In this document: positions 51,044 through 59,702 of the stretch, one piece after another | How positions within the stretch are numbered: the stretch's first letter is position 1 | Layout: every line of letters begins with the position of its first letter | Assembly: GCA_910579225.1 (NCBI GenBank) | Contig: CAJTTI010000015.1 | Coordinates: 15,322 to 79,321 of the forward strand | DNA length: 64,000 nucleotides | From: an uncultured Lachnospiraceae bacterium | GTDB taxonomy: Bacteria; Bacillota; Clostridia; Lachnospirales; Lachnospiraceae | Direction of reading: 5' to 3' | Notes under the pieces: model-generated | Seen by the model: only the letters and a program-made list of their open reading frames with translations | Told to the model about the DNA's origin: nothing | Database searches by the model: none | Position numbers and translations under genes: made by a program

Positions 51044-52186
51044 TTGAAGAAATATATCTGGAATATTTTTACCTGTGTTGTAAAAACCATTGCTCCCAGA
51101 CATACGTTTCATGCACATTTCAGCCTGCTTTTTACCATTGGAATGACTGCCCTTGCCACATTTCTCGCATCGGTATACCACCATATCAATCCTTCCGGCA
51201 CGGCAAATATCAGTCTGATCTATATCCTGACGATCATTTTGATTTCCTGCTATACGGATAAATACCGATATGGTATTCTTGCTGCTATTTTTAGTGTTTT
51301 TTGCATTAACTATTTGTATACGTATCCTTTTTATGAATTTAATTTTACAATGACTGGATACCCGTTTACTTTCCTGGTCATGTATTTTATCTCCATCCTG
51401 ACCAGCGCCACCACATTCCATACGAAAGAACAGGCTTCCCGGATCAAAGAAGATGAAAAACTGATCATGGAGGCAGAGAAAGAAAAACTCAGAGCCAATC
51501 TCCTTCGGGCGGTTTCCCATGATCTGCGCACGCCTTTGACCAGCATGATCGGCGCCAGTTCTTCCTGGCTGGACAATGAGAAAACGCTCCCAGCAGAGGA
51601 AAAACGGGAACTGGTCGCACAAATCTATGAAGATGCCAACTGGCTTCTTCATATGGTGGAAAATCTGCTGTCTGTCACCCGGATTACAGAAGGCGGATCC
51701 AATGTATTGAAAAAAACGCCCGAGGCAGTGGAAGAGATTCTGTTTGATGCCATTTCCACCATGAAAAAACGTTATCCGGAGTTCAAAATTCATATGCTGA
51801 TACCAGATGATTTTCTCATCGCTCCCATGGATCCGCTGCTGATCAAGCAGGTAGTGCTGAACCTTCTGGAAAATTCCTTTTATCATGCCCCCAGTACCCG
51901 GCCTGTGGAATGCAGACTGGAAAACGACGACCGGGATGTCCGTATTCTGGTCAGAGACTTTGGAAACGGCATTCCGCCGGACAAGCTGGACAGTATCTTT
52001 GACGCAGCACCCTCCGCTCCCACCTCTGCATCTGACACACGCAAAGGAATGGGCATCGGCCTCTCCATCTGCAAGGCAATCGTAACTGCCCACGACGGAG
52101 AGATTGGTGTCCACAATCACCGGGACGGAGCAGAATTCTATTTTACATTGCCAAAGGAGGACATCCATCATGAATCAGATGATTAA
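51044..52186 (+). CDS. KdpD-like sensor kinase lacking the N-terminal KdpD and UspA domains
   Basis: 380 residues; TTG start at 51044 with AAGGAAA upstream. Four membrane segments with a DUF4118-like pattern (TIGMTALATFLASVYHHIN, LIYILTIILISCY, GILAAIFSVFCINYLY, PFTFLVMYFISILTSA), then a coiled linker. The phosphorylation site is RAVSHDLRTPLTSMIGASS; ATPase motifs are QVVLNLLENSFYHAP, DFGNGIPPD and KGMGIGLSICKAIV. Standard KdpD has about 880 residues with a long N-terminal sensor; that part is missing here, with no sign of breakage. No kdpFABC pump genes are near. Overlaps the regulator by 17 bp. Confidence 0.85.
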   Translation: MKKYIWNIFTCVVKTIAPRHTFHAHFSLLFTIGMTALATFLASVYHHINPSGTANISLIYILTIILISCYTDKYRYGILAAIFSVFCINYLYTYPFYEFNFTMTGYPFTFLVMYFISILTSATTFHTKEQASRIKEDEKLIMEAEKEKLRANLLRAVSHDLRTPLTSMIGASSSWLDNEKTLPAEEKRELVAQIYEDANWLLHMVENLLSVTRITEGGSNVLKKTPEAVEEILFDAISTMKKRYPEFKIHMLIPDDFLIAPMDPLLIKQVVLNLLENSFYHAPSTRPVECRLENDDRDVRILVRDFGNGIPPDKLDSIFDAAPSAPTSASDTRKGMGIGLSICKAIVTAHDGEIGVHNHRDGAEFYFTLPKEDIHHESDD

Positions 52187-52874
52187 GATTCTTGTGATTG
52201 AAGATGAAAAGAATATTCTGAATTTTATCTCTTCAGTGCTGACTTCCCAAAAGTATCAGGTCATTTCTGCACTGACAGGACGGGATGGCCTGTCTCAGGC
52301 GGCCTCTCAGTGTCCGGATCTGATTCTTCTGGATCTGGGACTCCCCGATATGGATGGTATGTCCATTATCTCGCAGATTCGAAAATGGAGCAGCATCCCT
52401 ATCATTGTCATCTCAGCCAGAATCCAGGAAGAAGACAAGGTCCAGGCACTGGATCAGGGAGCGGATGACTATATTACCAAACCCTTCGGCAATTCTGAGC
52501 TTCTGGCACGCATACGTACAGCCCTTCGGCACAGCAGCCAGCTTCAGACCGGCGCAACCCTCTCCAGCCGCCCTTATCACTCCGGCGGGCTGACCATTGA
52601 TTTTGAAAAGCACCTGGTCACACGGGACGGACAGGAAATTCATCTGACTCAGAATGAATTCAAGATCATCGCTCTGCTGGCAAAAAACTGCGGAAAAGTC
52701 CTGCTCTATGACCGGCTGATTGAGCACATCTGGGGACCCTATTCAGAAAATGACAATACGATTCTCCGGGTCAATATGGCGAACATCCGCCGGAAGATTG
52801 AACCAAACCCGGCGGAGCCCGTCTACATTTTCACGGAAATTGGTGTTGGATACCGTATGGTAGAAGAAGATTAA
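52170..52874 (+). CDS. KdpE-like OmpR-family response regulator
   Basis: 234 residues; partner of the kinase at 51044-52186. Receiver: ILVIEDEKNILNFI, phosphoacceptor Asp in LILLDLGLPDMDG, switch residues in VISARIQEEDK and DYITKPFGNSELLARIR. Winged-helix DNA-binding domain: HLTQNEFKIIALLAKNCGKVLLYDRLIEHIWG and ILRVNMANIRRKIE. The start MNQMIKILVIEDE at 52170 has AAAGGAGG 9 nt upstream; an ATG earlier in frame overlaps the kinase by 83 bp. A hairpin terminator follows at once. Confidence 0.93.
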   Translation: MNQMIKILVIEDEKNILNFISSVLTSQKYQVISALTGRDGLSQAASQCPDLILLDLGLPDMDGMSIISQIRKWSSIPIIVISARIQEEDKVQALDQGADDYITKPFGNSELLARIRTALRHSSQLQTGATLSSRPYHSGGLTIDFEKHLVTRDGQEIHLTQNEFKIIALLAKNCGKVLLYDRLIEHIWGPYSENDNTILRVNMANIRRKIEPNPAEPVYIFTEIGVGYRMVEED

Positions 52875-52934
52875 AGAATAACCCCTTATGAAAGCAGGAG
52901 ATTCAGGAAACCTGCATCATAAGGGGATTATTCT
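52875..52934. terminator. Two-way terminator at the kdpE 3' end
   Basis: Long stem AGAATAA + CCCCTTATGA + GCAGG against CCTGC + TCATAAGGGG + TTATTCT with a 12-nt loop and small bulges. T-rich stretches on both strands make it able to stop transcription from kdpE (+) and from the B12-riboswitch RNA (-). Confidence 0.85.
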
Positions 52935-53316
52935 TTCAGCCGGATACGCCATTCACATGCGGTTATTTAATCGGAGGTTACGCATCTGTATCCGACCCTA
53001 TGTCTGTGCATCACTGCATGAGATTCATCAGTAAAAGTCGCCTTAACCCACAAGCCGACAATTCATAAGAAAAGGATCGCCATTCTCCTGATCTGCTGGA
53101 TGGAAAGCCTTACACGGAAGCTCATCTCATATGCCAAGCAGGTTTCCTGGCTTACGGATCATACATCTGCTCTCCCCTTCTCGCATGTTTGACCGGGTTA
53201 TGCAATGGGATAATTGAAAGCAGACTCTCCGAATACAGTGACCGGATCGTTCAGGACTCGCACCTGATTCCCTCTTCGTACACATGGTACGCACTTGACA
53301 TAGCATTTTCTGCACG
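52935..53316 (-). ncRNA. Putative B12-riboswitch-containing noncoding RNA
   Basis: Predicted transcript body from the promoter at 53323-53351 to the two-way terminator at 52875-52934, roughly 440 nt including it. It contains the cobalamin aptamer in its first half. The second half (52935-53129) holds no reading frame longer than about 15 codons with a ribosome site on the minus strand. Nothing downstream on that strand is a gene: the next bases lie antisense to kdpE. It may be a regulatory RNA, an antisense control on kdpDE, or the remains of a leader whose gene was lost. Confidence 0.6.
53130..53302 (-). promoter_or_regulatory. Cobalamin riboswitch aptamer
   Basis: On the minus strand the P1 stem pairs TATGTCAAG (53294-53302) with CTTGGCATA (53130-53138), with one G-U. 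Between them lie GGGAATCAGGTGCGAGTCC (the conserved L-element), a GATCCGGTCACTG box, and TCTGC...GCAGA. The hallmark AAGCCAGGAAACCTGC (53138-53153) matches the usual cobalamin motif AAGCCAGGAGACCTGC with one change. No cobalamin gene is adjacent. Confidence 0.85.
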
Positions 53317-53322
53317 TATTTT

Positions 53323-53351
53323 ATTATAAAAGCTTCGCAGACTCCTGTCAA
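53323..53351 (-). promoter_or_regulatory. Consensus sigma-A promoter of the B12-riboswitch RNA
   Basis: Minus strand TTGACA (53346-53351), 17-nt spacer, TATAAT (53323-53328), a perfect match to the consensus. The TGA of TTGACA is the stop codon of the yesL-like gene. Confidence 0.9.
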
Positions 53352-53995
53352 GCCTCCGTTTCTTCCTCTTCTTCCGTAATATACCGTTTAAAACAATGCT
53401 GGAACAAAAAGCTATTCAGCCATGCGATCACCCCGGGGCCAAAGAACAGAAGAAGCGGGAACAATCTTACAAATAATCCTGTATGCAATCGGAAAAGGAT
53501 AACCGGACTCCCTGTGATAACAAGTACCAGGAAAAACACCGGCAGATTCCCGGCGGCAATCAGCCAAGCATTTTTCATTATATTCAGCGTTCGATTCTCG
53601 AATCGCGCCTGTACCGGATAGACAAACAGAACCTCCATCAGGCAAAGAACCCAAAACAGAAGGCTTGCTCCGCGAAACACCGGCTGCATCCCTGCCGGAA
53701 GAACGCCTACTGCCACCTGATAAACTCCTGCTGCCGCCATAAGCAGCATGGTCAGAATATGAATCCATGTAGCCTGTCTGAAATTATCTTTAAATGCACG
53801 GAAAAAGCCTGATCCTATCTTTCCCTCTTCATTCCGGACGATTCGAAGGGTCATCGTGTAAAGAGCCGCCGTGGAAGCTCCCATAGTGAACAGGGGAAGC
53901 GAACAGATCACCCAAAGACAGCTTAAAGTCAGAAGATCTGTAGCCCTGTAAAGCGCCCGGCCCACCAGTCCATCCATCGAAAACAGTTCCCTCAT
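53348..53995 (-). CDS. YesL/DUF624-family membrane protein
   Basis: 215 residues with five hydrophobic segments, DUF624/YesL type. Start motif FSMDGLVGRALYRATDLLTLSCLWVICSLPLFTMGASTAALYTM; C-terminal hydrophobic stretch LFPLLLFFGPGVIAWLNSFLFQ and acidic end (EEEEETEA). YesL-like proteins often lie in carbohydrate-uptake operons, but here it follows the PFL and ACT genes (12-bp gap to the PFL gene). Ribosome site AGGAGAA. Function unknown. Confidence 0.85.
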   Translation of the reverse strand: MRELFSMDGLVGRALYRATDLLTLSCLWVICSLPLFTMGASTAALYTMTLRIVRNEEGKIGSGFFRAFKDNFRQATWIHILTMLLMAAAGVYQVAVGVLPAGMQPVFRGASLLFWVLCLMEVLFVYPVQARFENRTLNIMKNAWLIAAGNLPVFFLVLVITGSPVILFRLHTGLFVRLFPLLLFFGPGVIAWLNSFLFQHCFKRYITEEEEETEA

Positions 53996-54007
53996 ATGGC
54001 CGTTCTC

Positions 54008-55372
54008 CTAATTCTTAAAGCTGTGAATCGGAGCCGGGATCCTTCCGCCCCGGCTGATGAACGCCTCACAGGAATATGGATTCACCGGCATAACCGGAGC
54101 ATATCCCAGAAGTCCTCCGAATTCCACCATATCCCCGACTTTCTTCCCAATAACGGGAATCAGACGAACTGCTGTGGTCTTCTGATTCACCATTCCGATG
54201 GCCATCTCATCTGCAATAATGCCGGAGATTGTAGAAGCGCTGGTATCTCCCGGAACAGCAATCATATCCAGTCCCACAGAGCAGACGCAGGTCATTGCTT
54301 CCAGCTTTTCCAGCGAAAGAGCCCCTGCCTGTACTGCATCAATCATTCCCTGGTCCTCGCTGACCGGAATGAAGGCTCCACTTAATCCACCCACATAGGA
54401 AGATGCCATCACGCCGCCCTTTTTTACCTGATCATTTAAAAGCGCCAGCGCCGCCGTAGTCCCAGGCGCACCTGCATACTCCAGACCGATCTCCTCCAAA
54501 ATCTCCGCCACACTGTCTCCCACAGCCGGCGTAGGTGCAAGAGAAAGGTCAATGATTCCAAAAGGAATCCCCATTCTTGCAGACGCCTCCTGGGCCACTA
54601 GCTGTCCCACGCGGGTGACTTTAAACGCTGTCTTTTTGATTGTCTCACACAAAACTTCAAAATTCTCTCCTCGTACCTGAGACAAAGCAGTCTTAACCAC
54701 GCCCGGACCACTGACCCCCACGTTGATGACAGCATCTCCTTCTGTTACTCCATGAAAGGCGCCGGCCATAAAGGGATTGTCATCTGGCGCATTACAGAAA
54801 ACCACCAGTTTGGCACAGCCCAGAGAGTCCTGCTCCTTTGTAAGTTCTGCGGTCTCTTTGATGATCTCTCCCATCAGCTTCACCGCATCCATATCAATTC
54901 CCGTCCTGGTAGAACCCAGATTCACAGAGCTGCAAACCCGTTCCGTCTTCGCAAGCGCCTCAGGAATTGCGTGCATCAGCAGTTCATCACTTTTGGTCAT
55001 CCCTTTGGATACCAGTGCAGAGAATCCCCCCAGAAAATTAACGCCAACCGCCTGGGCCGCGCGGTCCAGTACCTTTGCAAGCTCCACATAATCACCGGAA
55101 GTTCTGCATGCCGCACTGCCCACCAACGCCACAGGCGTTACAGAGATCCGCTTATTCACAATCGGGATCCCAAACTGCGCCTCAATCTCCTGTCCGGTCG
55201 CCACCAAATCATTTGCTTTGGATGTGATTTTCTCATAAATGTTCTTCTTCAAAATCTCCAGATCCGAATCAATACAGTCCAGAAGACTGATTCCCAATGT
55301 AATAGTACGTACATCCAGATTTTCCTGATCAATCATCTTGTTGGTCTCAAGGACCTCATGAATGTTTATCAT
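54008..55372 (-). CDS. PFL family protein (UPF0210/DUF711)
   Basis: 454 residues. Characteristic stretches: VRTITLGISLLDCIDSD, VNLGSTRTGIDMDAVKLMG, NVGVSGPGVVKTALSQ, LSLAPTPAVGDSVAEILEE and VYAGAPGTTAALALLND-like blocks; SSYVGGLSGAFIPVSEDQGM is also typical. A cytosolic protein of unknown role that resembles a glycyl-radical enzyme fold but lacks the glycyl-radical loop, so the 'PFL' label is historical. Always paired in many Firmicutes with the small ACT protein encoded just upstream, as here (31-bp gap). Confidence 0.92.
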   Translation of the reverse strand: MINIHEVLETNKMIDQENLDVRTITLGISLLDCIDSDLEILKKNIYEKITSKANDLVATGQEIEAQFGIPIVNKRISVTPVALVGSAACRTSGDYVELAKVLDRAAQAVGVNFLGGFSALVSKGMTKSDELLMHAIPEALAKTERVCSSVNLGSTRTGIDMDAVKLMGEIIKETAELTKEQDSLGCAKLVVFCNAPDDNPFMAGAFHGVTEGDAVINVGVSGPGVVKTALSQVRGENFEVLCETIKKTAFKVTRVGQLVAQEASARMGIPFGIIDLSLAPTPAVGDSVAEILEEIGLEYAGAPGTTAALALLNDQVKKGGVMASSYVGGLSGAFIPVSEDQGMIDAVQAGALSLEKLEAMTCVCSVGLDMIAVPGDTSASTISGIIADEMAIGMVNQKTTAVRLIPVIGKKVGDMVEFGGLLGYAPVMPVNPYSCEAFISRGGRIPAPIHSFKN

Positions 55373-55403
55373 AGTCTCTCCTTATATCCACTCCCACCGT
55401 TGC

Positions 55404-55673
55404 TTAAACACGATGCATCATGTTAAAAATATCCTCATGCTGACAACGGATAATCACTCCGATCTTTTCCCCAAGCTCTTCCAGCTCTCTGGACATCCTG
55501 GTCATATCCTCCACCTTTCCGGCGTCCACAATCATCATCATATTGAAATACCCGTCCACAATCGTCTGAGAAATATCCAGGATATTCACTTCTATCCCTG
55601 CCAGATAGGTACAAACCTTTGCAATGATCCCCACCGTATCATGTCCCACCACGGTAATAATAAACTTCTTCAT
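55404..55673 (-). CDS. ACT-domain protein (UPF0237)
   Basis: 89 residues; single ACT domain with the start KKFIITVVGHDTVGIIAKVCTYLAGIEVNILDISQT and VEDMTRMSRELEELGEKIGV. Typical cofactor-like small-molecule binding regulator of the adjacent PFL/DUF711 protein. Ribosome site GGAAAGAG-type upstream. Confidence 0.92.
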   Translation of the reverse strand: MKKFIITVVGHDTVGIIAKVCTYLAGIEVNILDISQTIVDGYFNMMMIVDAGKVEDMTRMSRELEELGEKIGVIIRCQHEDIFNMMHRV

Positions 55674-55718
55674 CTCTTTCCTCCATCCTTAAATTTTGCA
55701 GGCTTCTGCCTGCGGGGT

Positions 55719-56516
55719 TTACCATTCACATATTCCGGAACAGCAGTCTCTCTTCGCCACCTGAATATCAAAATCTCCCGGTCCGTACTTTACCGGTCCC
55801 AGCTGAATCTCAAGCTTTACCGTCTCAAACGCAAGTTCTGCATAATTGTTCTCTTTACTCAAATGTCCAAGGTAAATCTTCTTCATCTGATCATGTAGAA
55901 TCCGGCACAGCAGCTGTCCGGCGCTTTCGTTGGACAGATGTCCGCACGCTCCCAGGATCCTCTGTTTCAACGGATACGGATAGGGCCCAACTTCCAGCAT
56001 CTGAATATCATGATTCGCTTCCAGAAGGAGCACGTCCAGTCCGCGCAAATGCTCCACTATGTAATCTGTATATACTCCCATATCTGTGGCAACTGCCGCA
56101 CTTTTTCCTCCGCAGGAAAATCGGAATGCTACTGGTTCAGCCGCGTCATGAGAGATGCAGAAAGGTTCCACCTCCACATCTCCTATTGTAAAACGCTGAT
56201 CTGCATGGATCACATGATACAGCCCTTCATCAATAGCCCCCAGACTTTTCATGTTCTTCATGCGGGTAATGGTCCCGCCTGTGGCATAGATCGGAAGTCC
56301 GTATCTGCGCGCCAGTATCCCGACGCCTTTGATATGATCTGAATGTTCATGAGTAATCAGAAGCCCCTGAAGATCCTTCCCCTCTACCTGAAGTTCCCGG
56401 AGTCCTTCTTCCACCTTTTTGGCACTGATTCCCGCATCAATCAAAAGATGCGTACAATCACTTCCCGTATAGACACAGTTTCCGCTGCTGCCACTTGCAA
56501 TACTGCACAATCTCAT
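55719..56516 (-). CDS. Metallo-beta-lactamase-fold hydrolase (YycJ/WalJ-like)
   Basis: 265 residues. Metal ligands in LLITHEHSDHIKGV (HxHxDH), ISHDAAEPVAFRF, and LLEANHD; SIASGSSGNCVYTG start is typical of the YycJ branch. Members often sit in the walRK locus and act in DNA-related or cell-wall processes; here it stands between coaE and the ACT gene, with the ATG directly after the coaE stop. Enzyme activity on small phosphodiesters or DNA is possible but not resolved. Confidence 0.88.
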   Translation of the reverse strand: MRLCSIASGSSGNCVYTGSDCTHLLIDAGISAKKVEEGLRELQVEGKDLQGLLITHEHSDHIKGVGILARRYGLPIYATGGTITRMKNMKSLGAIDEGLYHVIHADQRFTIGDVEVEPFCISHDAAEPVAFRFSCGGKSAAVATDMGVYTDYIVEHLRGLDVLLLEANHDIQMLEVGPYPYPLKQRILGACGHLSNESAGQLLCRILHDQMKKIYLGHLSKENNYAELAFETVKLEIQLGPVKYGPGDFDIQVAKRDCCSGICEW

Positions 56517-57104
56517 CTAATCTCTCATCCTCTTATCTATCTGGCATCTGGTATCTTCCAAAGCCCCGTTATTATCAATCATACAGGTACATCGGCTCAG
56601 GAATTCTTCATGACTTTTCTGACTCAAGAAAATCTGATCAATCCGCTCATCTGTATAACCTCTGGATACTTTGAGCCGTCTGCGGCGTTCGTCTTCATTC
56701 GTATAAATATACCATGTTTCGTCGCAAAATGCATCATATTTTTCCTCCAGAAACAAAGCAGCTTCCACTACAACACAAGATTCCTTCCCGGCATCTGCCA
56801 GGGCAATCCGTTCCAGGATCTCTCTTTTCACTGCAGGATGAATGATCGCATTCAGTTTTTTCCTCTTTTCCTCATCCGCAAATACAATATTGCCCAAAAT
56901 TTTTCGGTCAATCTGCCCGCTTTCAGATTGAACATCCGTTCCAAACCTCAGAAGAATCTGCCTGTACGCCTCCTTCCCCGGTTCCATCACCTCATGTCCC
57001 ACCTGGTCTGCCAGAATCAGCTTTGCATGCCATCTCTCTTCCAGATAAGACAACACTGTACTTTTCCCGGCGCCCACGCCGCCGGTAACTCCGATCACTC
57101 TCAT
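56517..57104 (-). CDS. coaE: Dephospho-CoA kinase
   Basis: 195 residues; last step of coenzyme A synthesis. P-loop GVTGGVGAGKSTVL, LADQVGHEVMEPG, the lid and Arg-rich stretch DERRRRLKVSRGYTDE and the CoaE-typical AIIHPAVKREI. The ATG is immediately after the polA stop, with GAGG 7 nt upstream. polA-coaE is a common Firmicutes pair. Confidence 0.95.
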   Translation of the reverse strand: MRVIGVTGGVGAGKSTVLSYLEERWHAKLILADQVGHEVMEPGKEAYRQILLRFGTDVQSESGQIDRKILGNIVFADEEKRKKLNAIIHPAVKREILERIALADAGKESCVVVEAALFLEEKYDAFCDETWYIYTNEDERRRRLKVSRGYTDERIDQIFLSQKSHEEFLSRCTCMIDNNGALEDTRCQIDKRMRD

Positions 57105-59702
57105 TTATTTCGCCTCATACCAGTTTTTCCCTCTGTGCATGTCAATTTCCAGCGGCACTTTTAACCGGGCGGCCTGTTCCATCTCTTCCTGAAGAATTTG
57201 TTCCACCTGATCCACTTCCTCTATCCAGGCTTCAATCAAAAGCTCATCATGTACCTGAAGAATCAGACGGGATTTCATACCTTCTTTTTTCAACCGGTCA
57301 TGCACCCGGTTCATGGCGATCTTAATGATATCTGCCGCCGTTCCCTGAATTGGAGAATTCATAGCCACCCGCTCTCCAAAAGAACGTCTTGCAAAATTCG
57401 AAGATTTGAGTTCTGGTACTGGTCTCCTTCTCCCATACATGGTGGATACATAACCGACTTCCTTCGCATTTTCTACCAATCTGTCCAGAAAGATTTTGAT
57501 CCCCGGATAAGTCTCAAAATACCGGTCAATATATTCCTTTGCTTCCCTGGTAGAGATATCCAGATCCTGAGAGAGACCAAAGGAACTGATTCCATATACA
57601 ATACCGAAATTCACAGCTTTCGCATTGCGGCGCTGAAGAGAGGTCACCTCATCAAAGGGCACATGGAATACCTGAGAGGCTGTAATCCGGTGAATATCTT
57701 CCGCCTGACGGTATGCTTCGATCAGCTTCTCATCACCCGACATATGAGCCAGTACCCGCAGTTCGATCTGGGAGTAGTCCGCATCCACGAAGACGCACCC
57801 CTCTCTCGGAATGAACACTTTCCGGATCAGCCTTCCCAGCTCCATGCGGACCGGAATATTTTGAAGATTTGGTTCTGTGCTGCTGATTCTTCCGGTTGCG
57901 GTAATTGTCTGATTGAAACTGCTGTGAATTCTTCCGTCTTCTGCTATACAGCCCGCCAGTCCGTCTGCATAAGTGGATTTTAATTTGGTAAGCTGCCGAT
58001 ATTCCAGGATATCCTTTACAATGGGATGCTCCGGTGCCAGCTTCTCCAGCACTTCGGCGGAAGTGGAGTATCCGGTTTTTGTCTTTTTGCCTCCCTGCAT
58101 CCCCAGTTTCTCAAACAGAATAACTCCCAGCTGTTTGGGTGAATTGATATTGAATTCCTCTCCTGCCGCCTCATGAATCTGATGCTCCAGCTCGTCAATT
58201 CTGCCCACCAGCGCTTCCCCGTAGTTTTTCAGTTCCTCTCCATTGACCCGGATTCCGTCCTGCTCCATATCATAAAGAGTAAATACCAGCGGCATCTCAA
58301 TCTCTTCGAACAGTTTCTTCATCCCTGTCTCTTCCAGCTTCTTCATTAACATGGAGGCTTTCTTCCAGGTTGTCACTGCTGCATATGGCCTGCCCAGGTC
58401 CTCATGCGCATACTGACTGGACAGCGGATTGATCAGATAAGCTGCGATTTCTATATCGAACAAATGTTCTTTTCTATCCGGACAAAGGTCGCCAAGAATC
58501 TTTTTCACATCGGAAGTCGCACACATCGGCACTGCATCTGTCACCTGCTTCATCTGCTCCAGAAGATATGCCGCTGTCAGGGTCCCTCCTTCTGTTATAT
58601 CGTATACTTCTGTCTCGGACAGAGCCAGAGAAATATGCAGCTCTTCCTCTGCCGTCGTCATAGCATAGCCCGATTCAGACAGCATCAGGGTCAGTCCATC
58701 TTCTTTCTTCTGTCGAAAAAGCTCAAATGCAATACGATCACTGGTCCTCGCCCTGCTGAAAATTTCTTCCGCCCTGGCGGGTTCTGCAATATATTCGGCC
58801 TCTGGCTCTTTTTCTGAAAGTTCCGGAAACTCCTTTTTTTCAAATCGTTCCAGATATTTCCTAAAATTCAGTCTTCGACACCATTCATAGGCTTCCGGTG
58901 TATATGGATCAGTTACCCTGGCCGATTCCAGATCAAAAGGCACCGGCGCTTCCACACAGATTGTCGCAAGCTTCTTGCTCATCACTGCCATATCATAATG
59001 CTCCCTGAGCGCTTCTCTGGTACGCTTCTGCCGGATCTCCTCCACGTGGGCATAGGCATCTTCGATATTTCCATAAGCAGTTATCAAAGCAGTTGCTCCC
59101 TTTTCCCCGATCCCTGGAACACCAGGAATATTATCAGATGCATCGCCCATCAGTGCTTTCAACTCAATAATCTGAGCCGGTGTCACCTGATATGCAGATA
59201 TTACATCTTCTGCATAATAATTTTCGATCTCCGTAATTCCCTTTCTGGTCTTTGGCATCCGTATCATGATCTTATCCGTTGCAATCTGCAGAAGGTCCCG
59301 GTCTCCTGACACAATTACCGTATTCAGACCCTGAGCCTCGCTCCTCCTGGCAACTGTGCCAAGCAGATCATCTGCCTCATAACCCTCCAGCGTCAGCAGC
59401 GGGATCTTCATAGCCTTTAACAGCTCTTTCAGAACCGGTACCTGCTCTCTGAGTTCATCCGGCATACCTTTTCTTGTTCCTTTGTACGGATTATACATCT
59501 GATGGCGGAACGTAGGTACGTTCAGGTCAAAGGCCACCGCCAGATAATCCGGTTTCTCCTCATCCAGAATCCGAAACATAATGTTCAGAAATCCATAGAT
59601 TCCATTCGTATGAAGTCCTTCTGCATTCGTCAGATCCGGCACCCCATAAAATGCCCGGTGTATGATACTGTGTCCGTCTATCAGCACGATTTTCTCACTC
59701 AT
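57105..59702 (-). CDS. polA: DNA polymerase I (proofreading motif lost)
   Basis: 865 residues. The 5'-3' exonuclease domain (about 1-290) has LIDGHSIIHRAFY, GYEADDLLG and GDRDLLQI. The polymerase domain has VFVDADYSQIELRV (motif A), RRNAKAVNFGIVYGIS (motif B) and LQVHDELLIEA (motif C). The middle 3'-5' exonuclease-like domain reads IAFELFRQ where the proofreading DxE motif should be, so proofreading is probably absent, as in many Firmicutes PolA. The ATG at 59702 shares one base with the stop of the zf-HC2 gene (GAGGTGG upstream). Confidence 0.96.
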   Translation of the reverse strand: MSEKIVLIDGHSIIHRAFYGVPDLTNAEGLHTNGIYGFLNIMFRILDEEKPDYLAVAFDLNVPTFRHQMYNPYKGTRKGMPDELREQVPVLKELLKAMKIPLLTLEGYEADDLLGTVARRSEAQGLNTVIVSGDRDLLQIATDKIMIRMPKTRKGITEIENYYAEDVISAYQVTPAQIIELKALMGDASDNIPGVPGIGEKGATALITAYGNIEDAYAHVEEIRQKRTREALREHYDMAVMSKKLATICVEAPVPFDLESARVTDPYTPEAYEWCRRLNFRKYLERFEKKEFPELSEKEPEAEYIAEPARAEEIFSRARTSDRIAFELFRQKKEDGLTLMLSESGYAMTTAEEELHISLALSETEVYDITEGGTLTAAYLLEQMKQVTDAVPMCATSDVKKILGDLCPDRKEHLFDIEIAAYLINPLSSQYAHEDLGRPYAAVTTWKKASMLMKKLEETGMKKLFEEIEMPLVFTLYDMEQDGIRVNGEELKNYGEALVGRIDELEHQIHEAAGEEFNINSPKQLGVILFEKLGMQGGKKTKTGYSTSAEVLEKLAPEHPIVKDILEYRQLTKLKSTYADGLAGCIAEDGRIHSSFNQTITATGRISSTEPNLQNIPVRMELGRLIRKVFIPREGCVFVDADYSQIELRVLAHMSGDEKLIEAYRQAEDIHRITASQVFHVPFDEVTSLQRRNAKAVNFGIVYGISSFGLSQDLDISTREAKEYIDRYFETYPGIKIFLDRLVENAKEVGYVSTMYGRRRPVPELKSSNFARRSFGERVAMNSPIQGTAADIIKIAMNRVHDRLKKEGMKSRLILQVHDELLIEAWIEEVDQVEQILQEEMEQAARLKVPLEIDMHRGKNWYEAK

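Noticed and set aside
53127..53351. Minus-strand frame of about 74 codons in the gap after kdpE
   Set aside because: It covers the promoter and B12 aptamer, with no ribosome site, and its codons follow riboswitch structure rather than protein.
55698..55713. GCAGGC/GCCTGC hairpin after the metallo-hydrolase gene
   Set aside because: Only 6 bp and followed by AAAATTT on the transcribed strand rather than a T-run.
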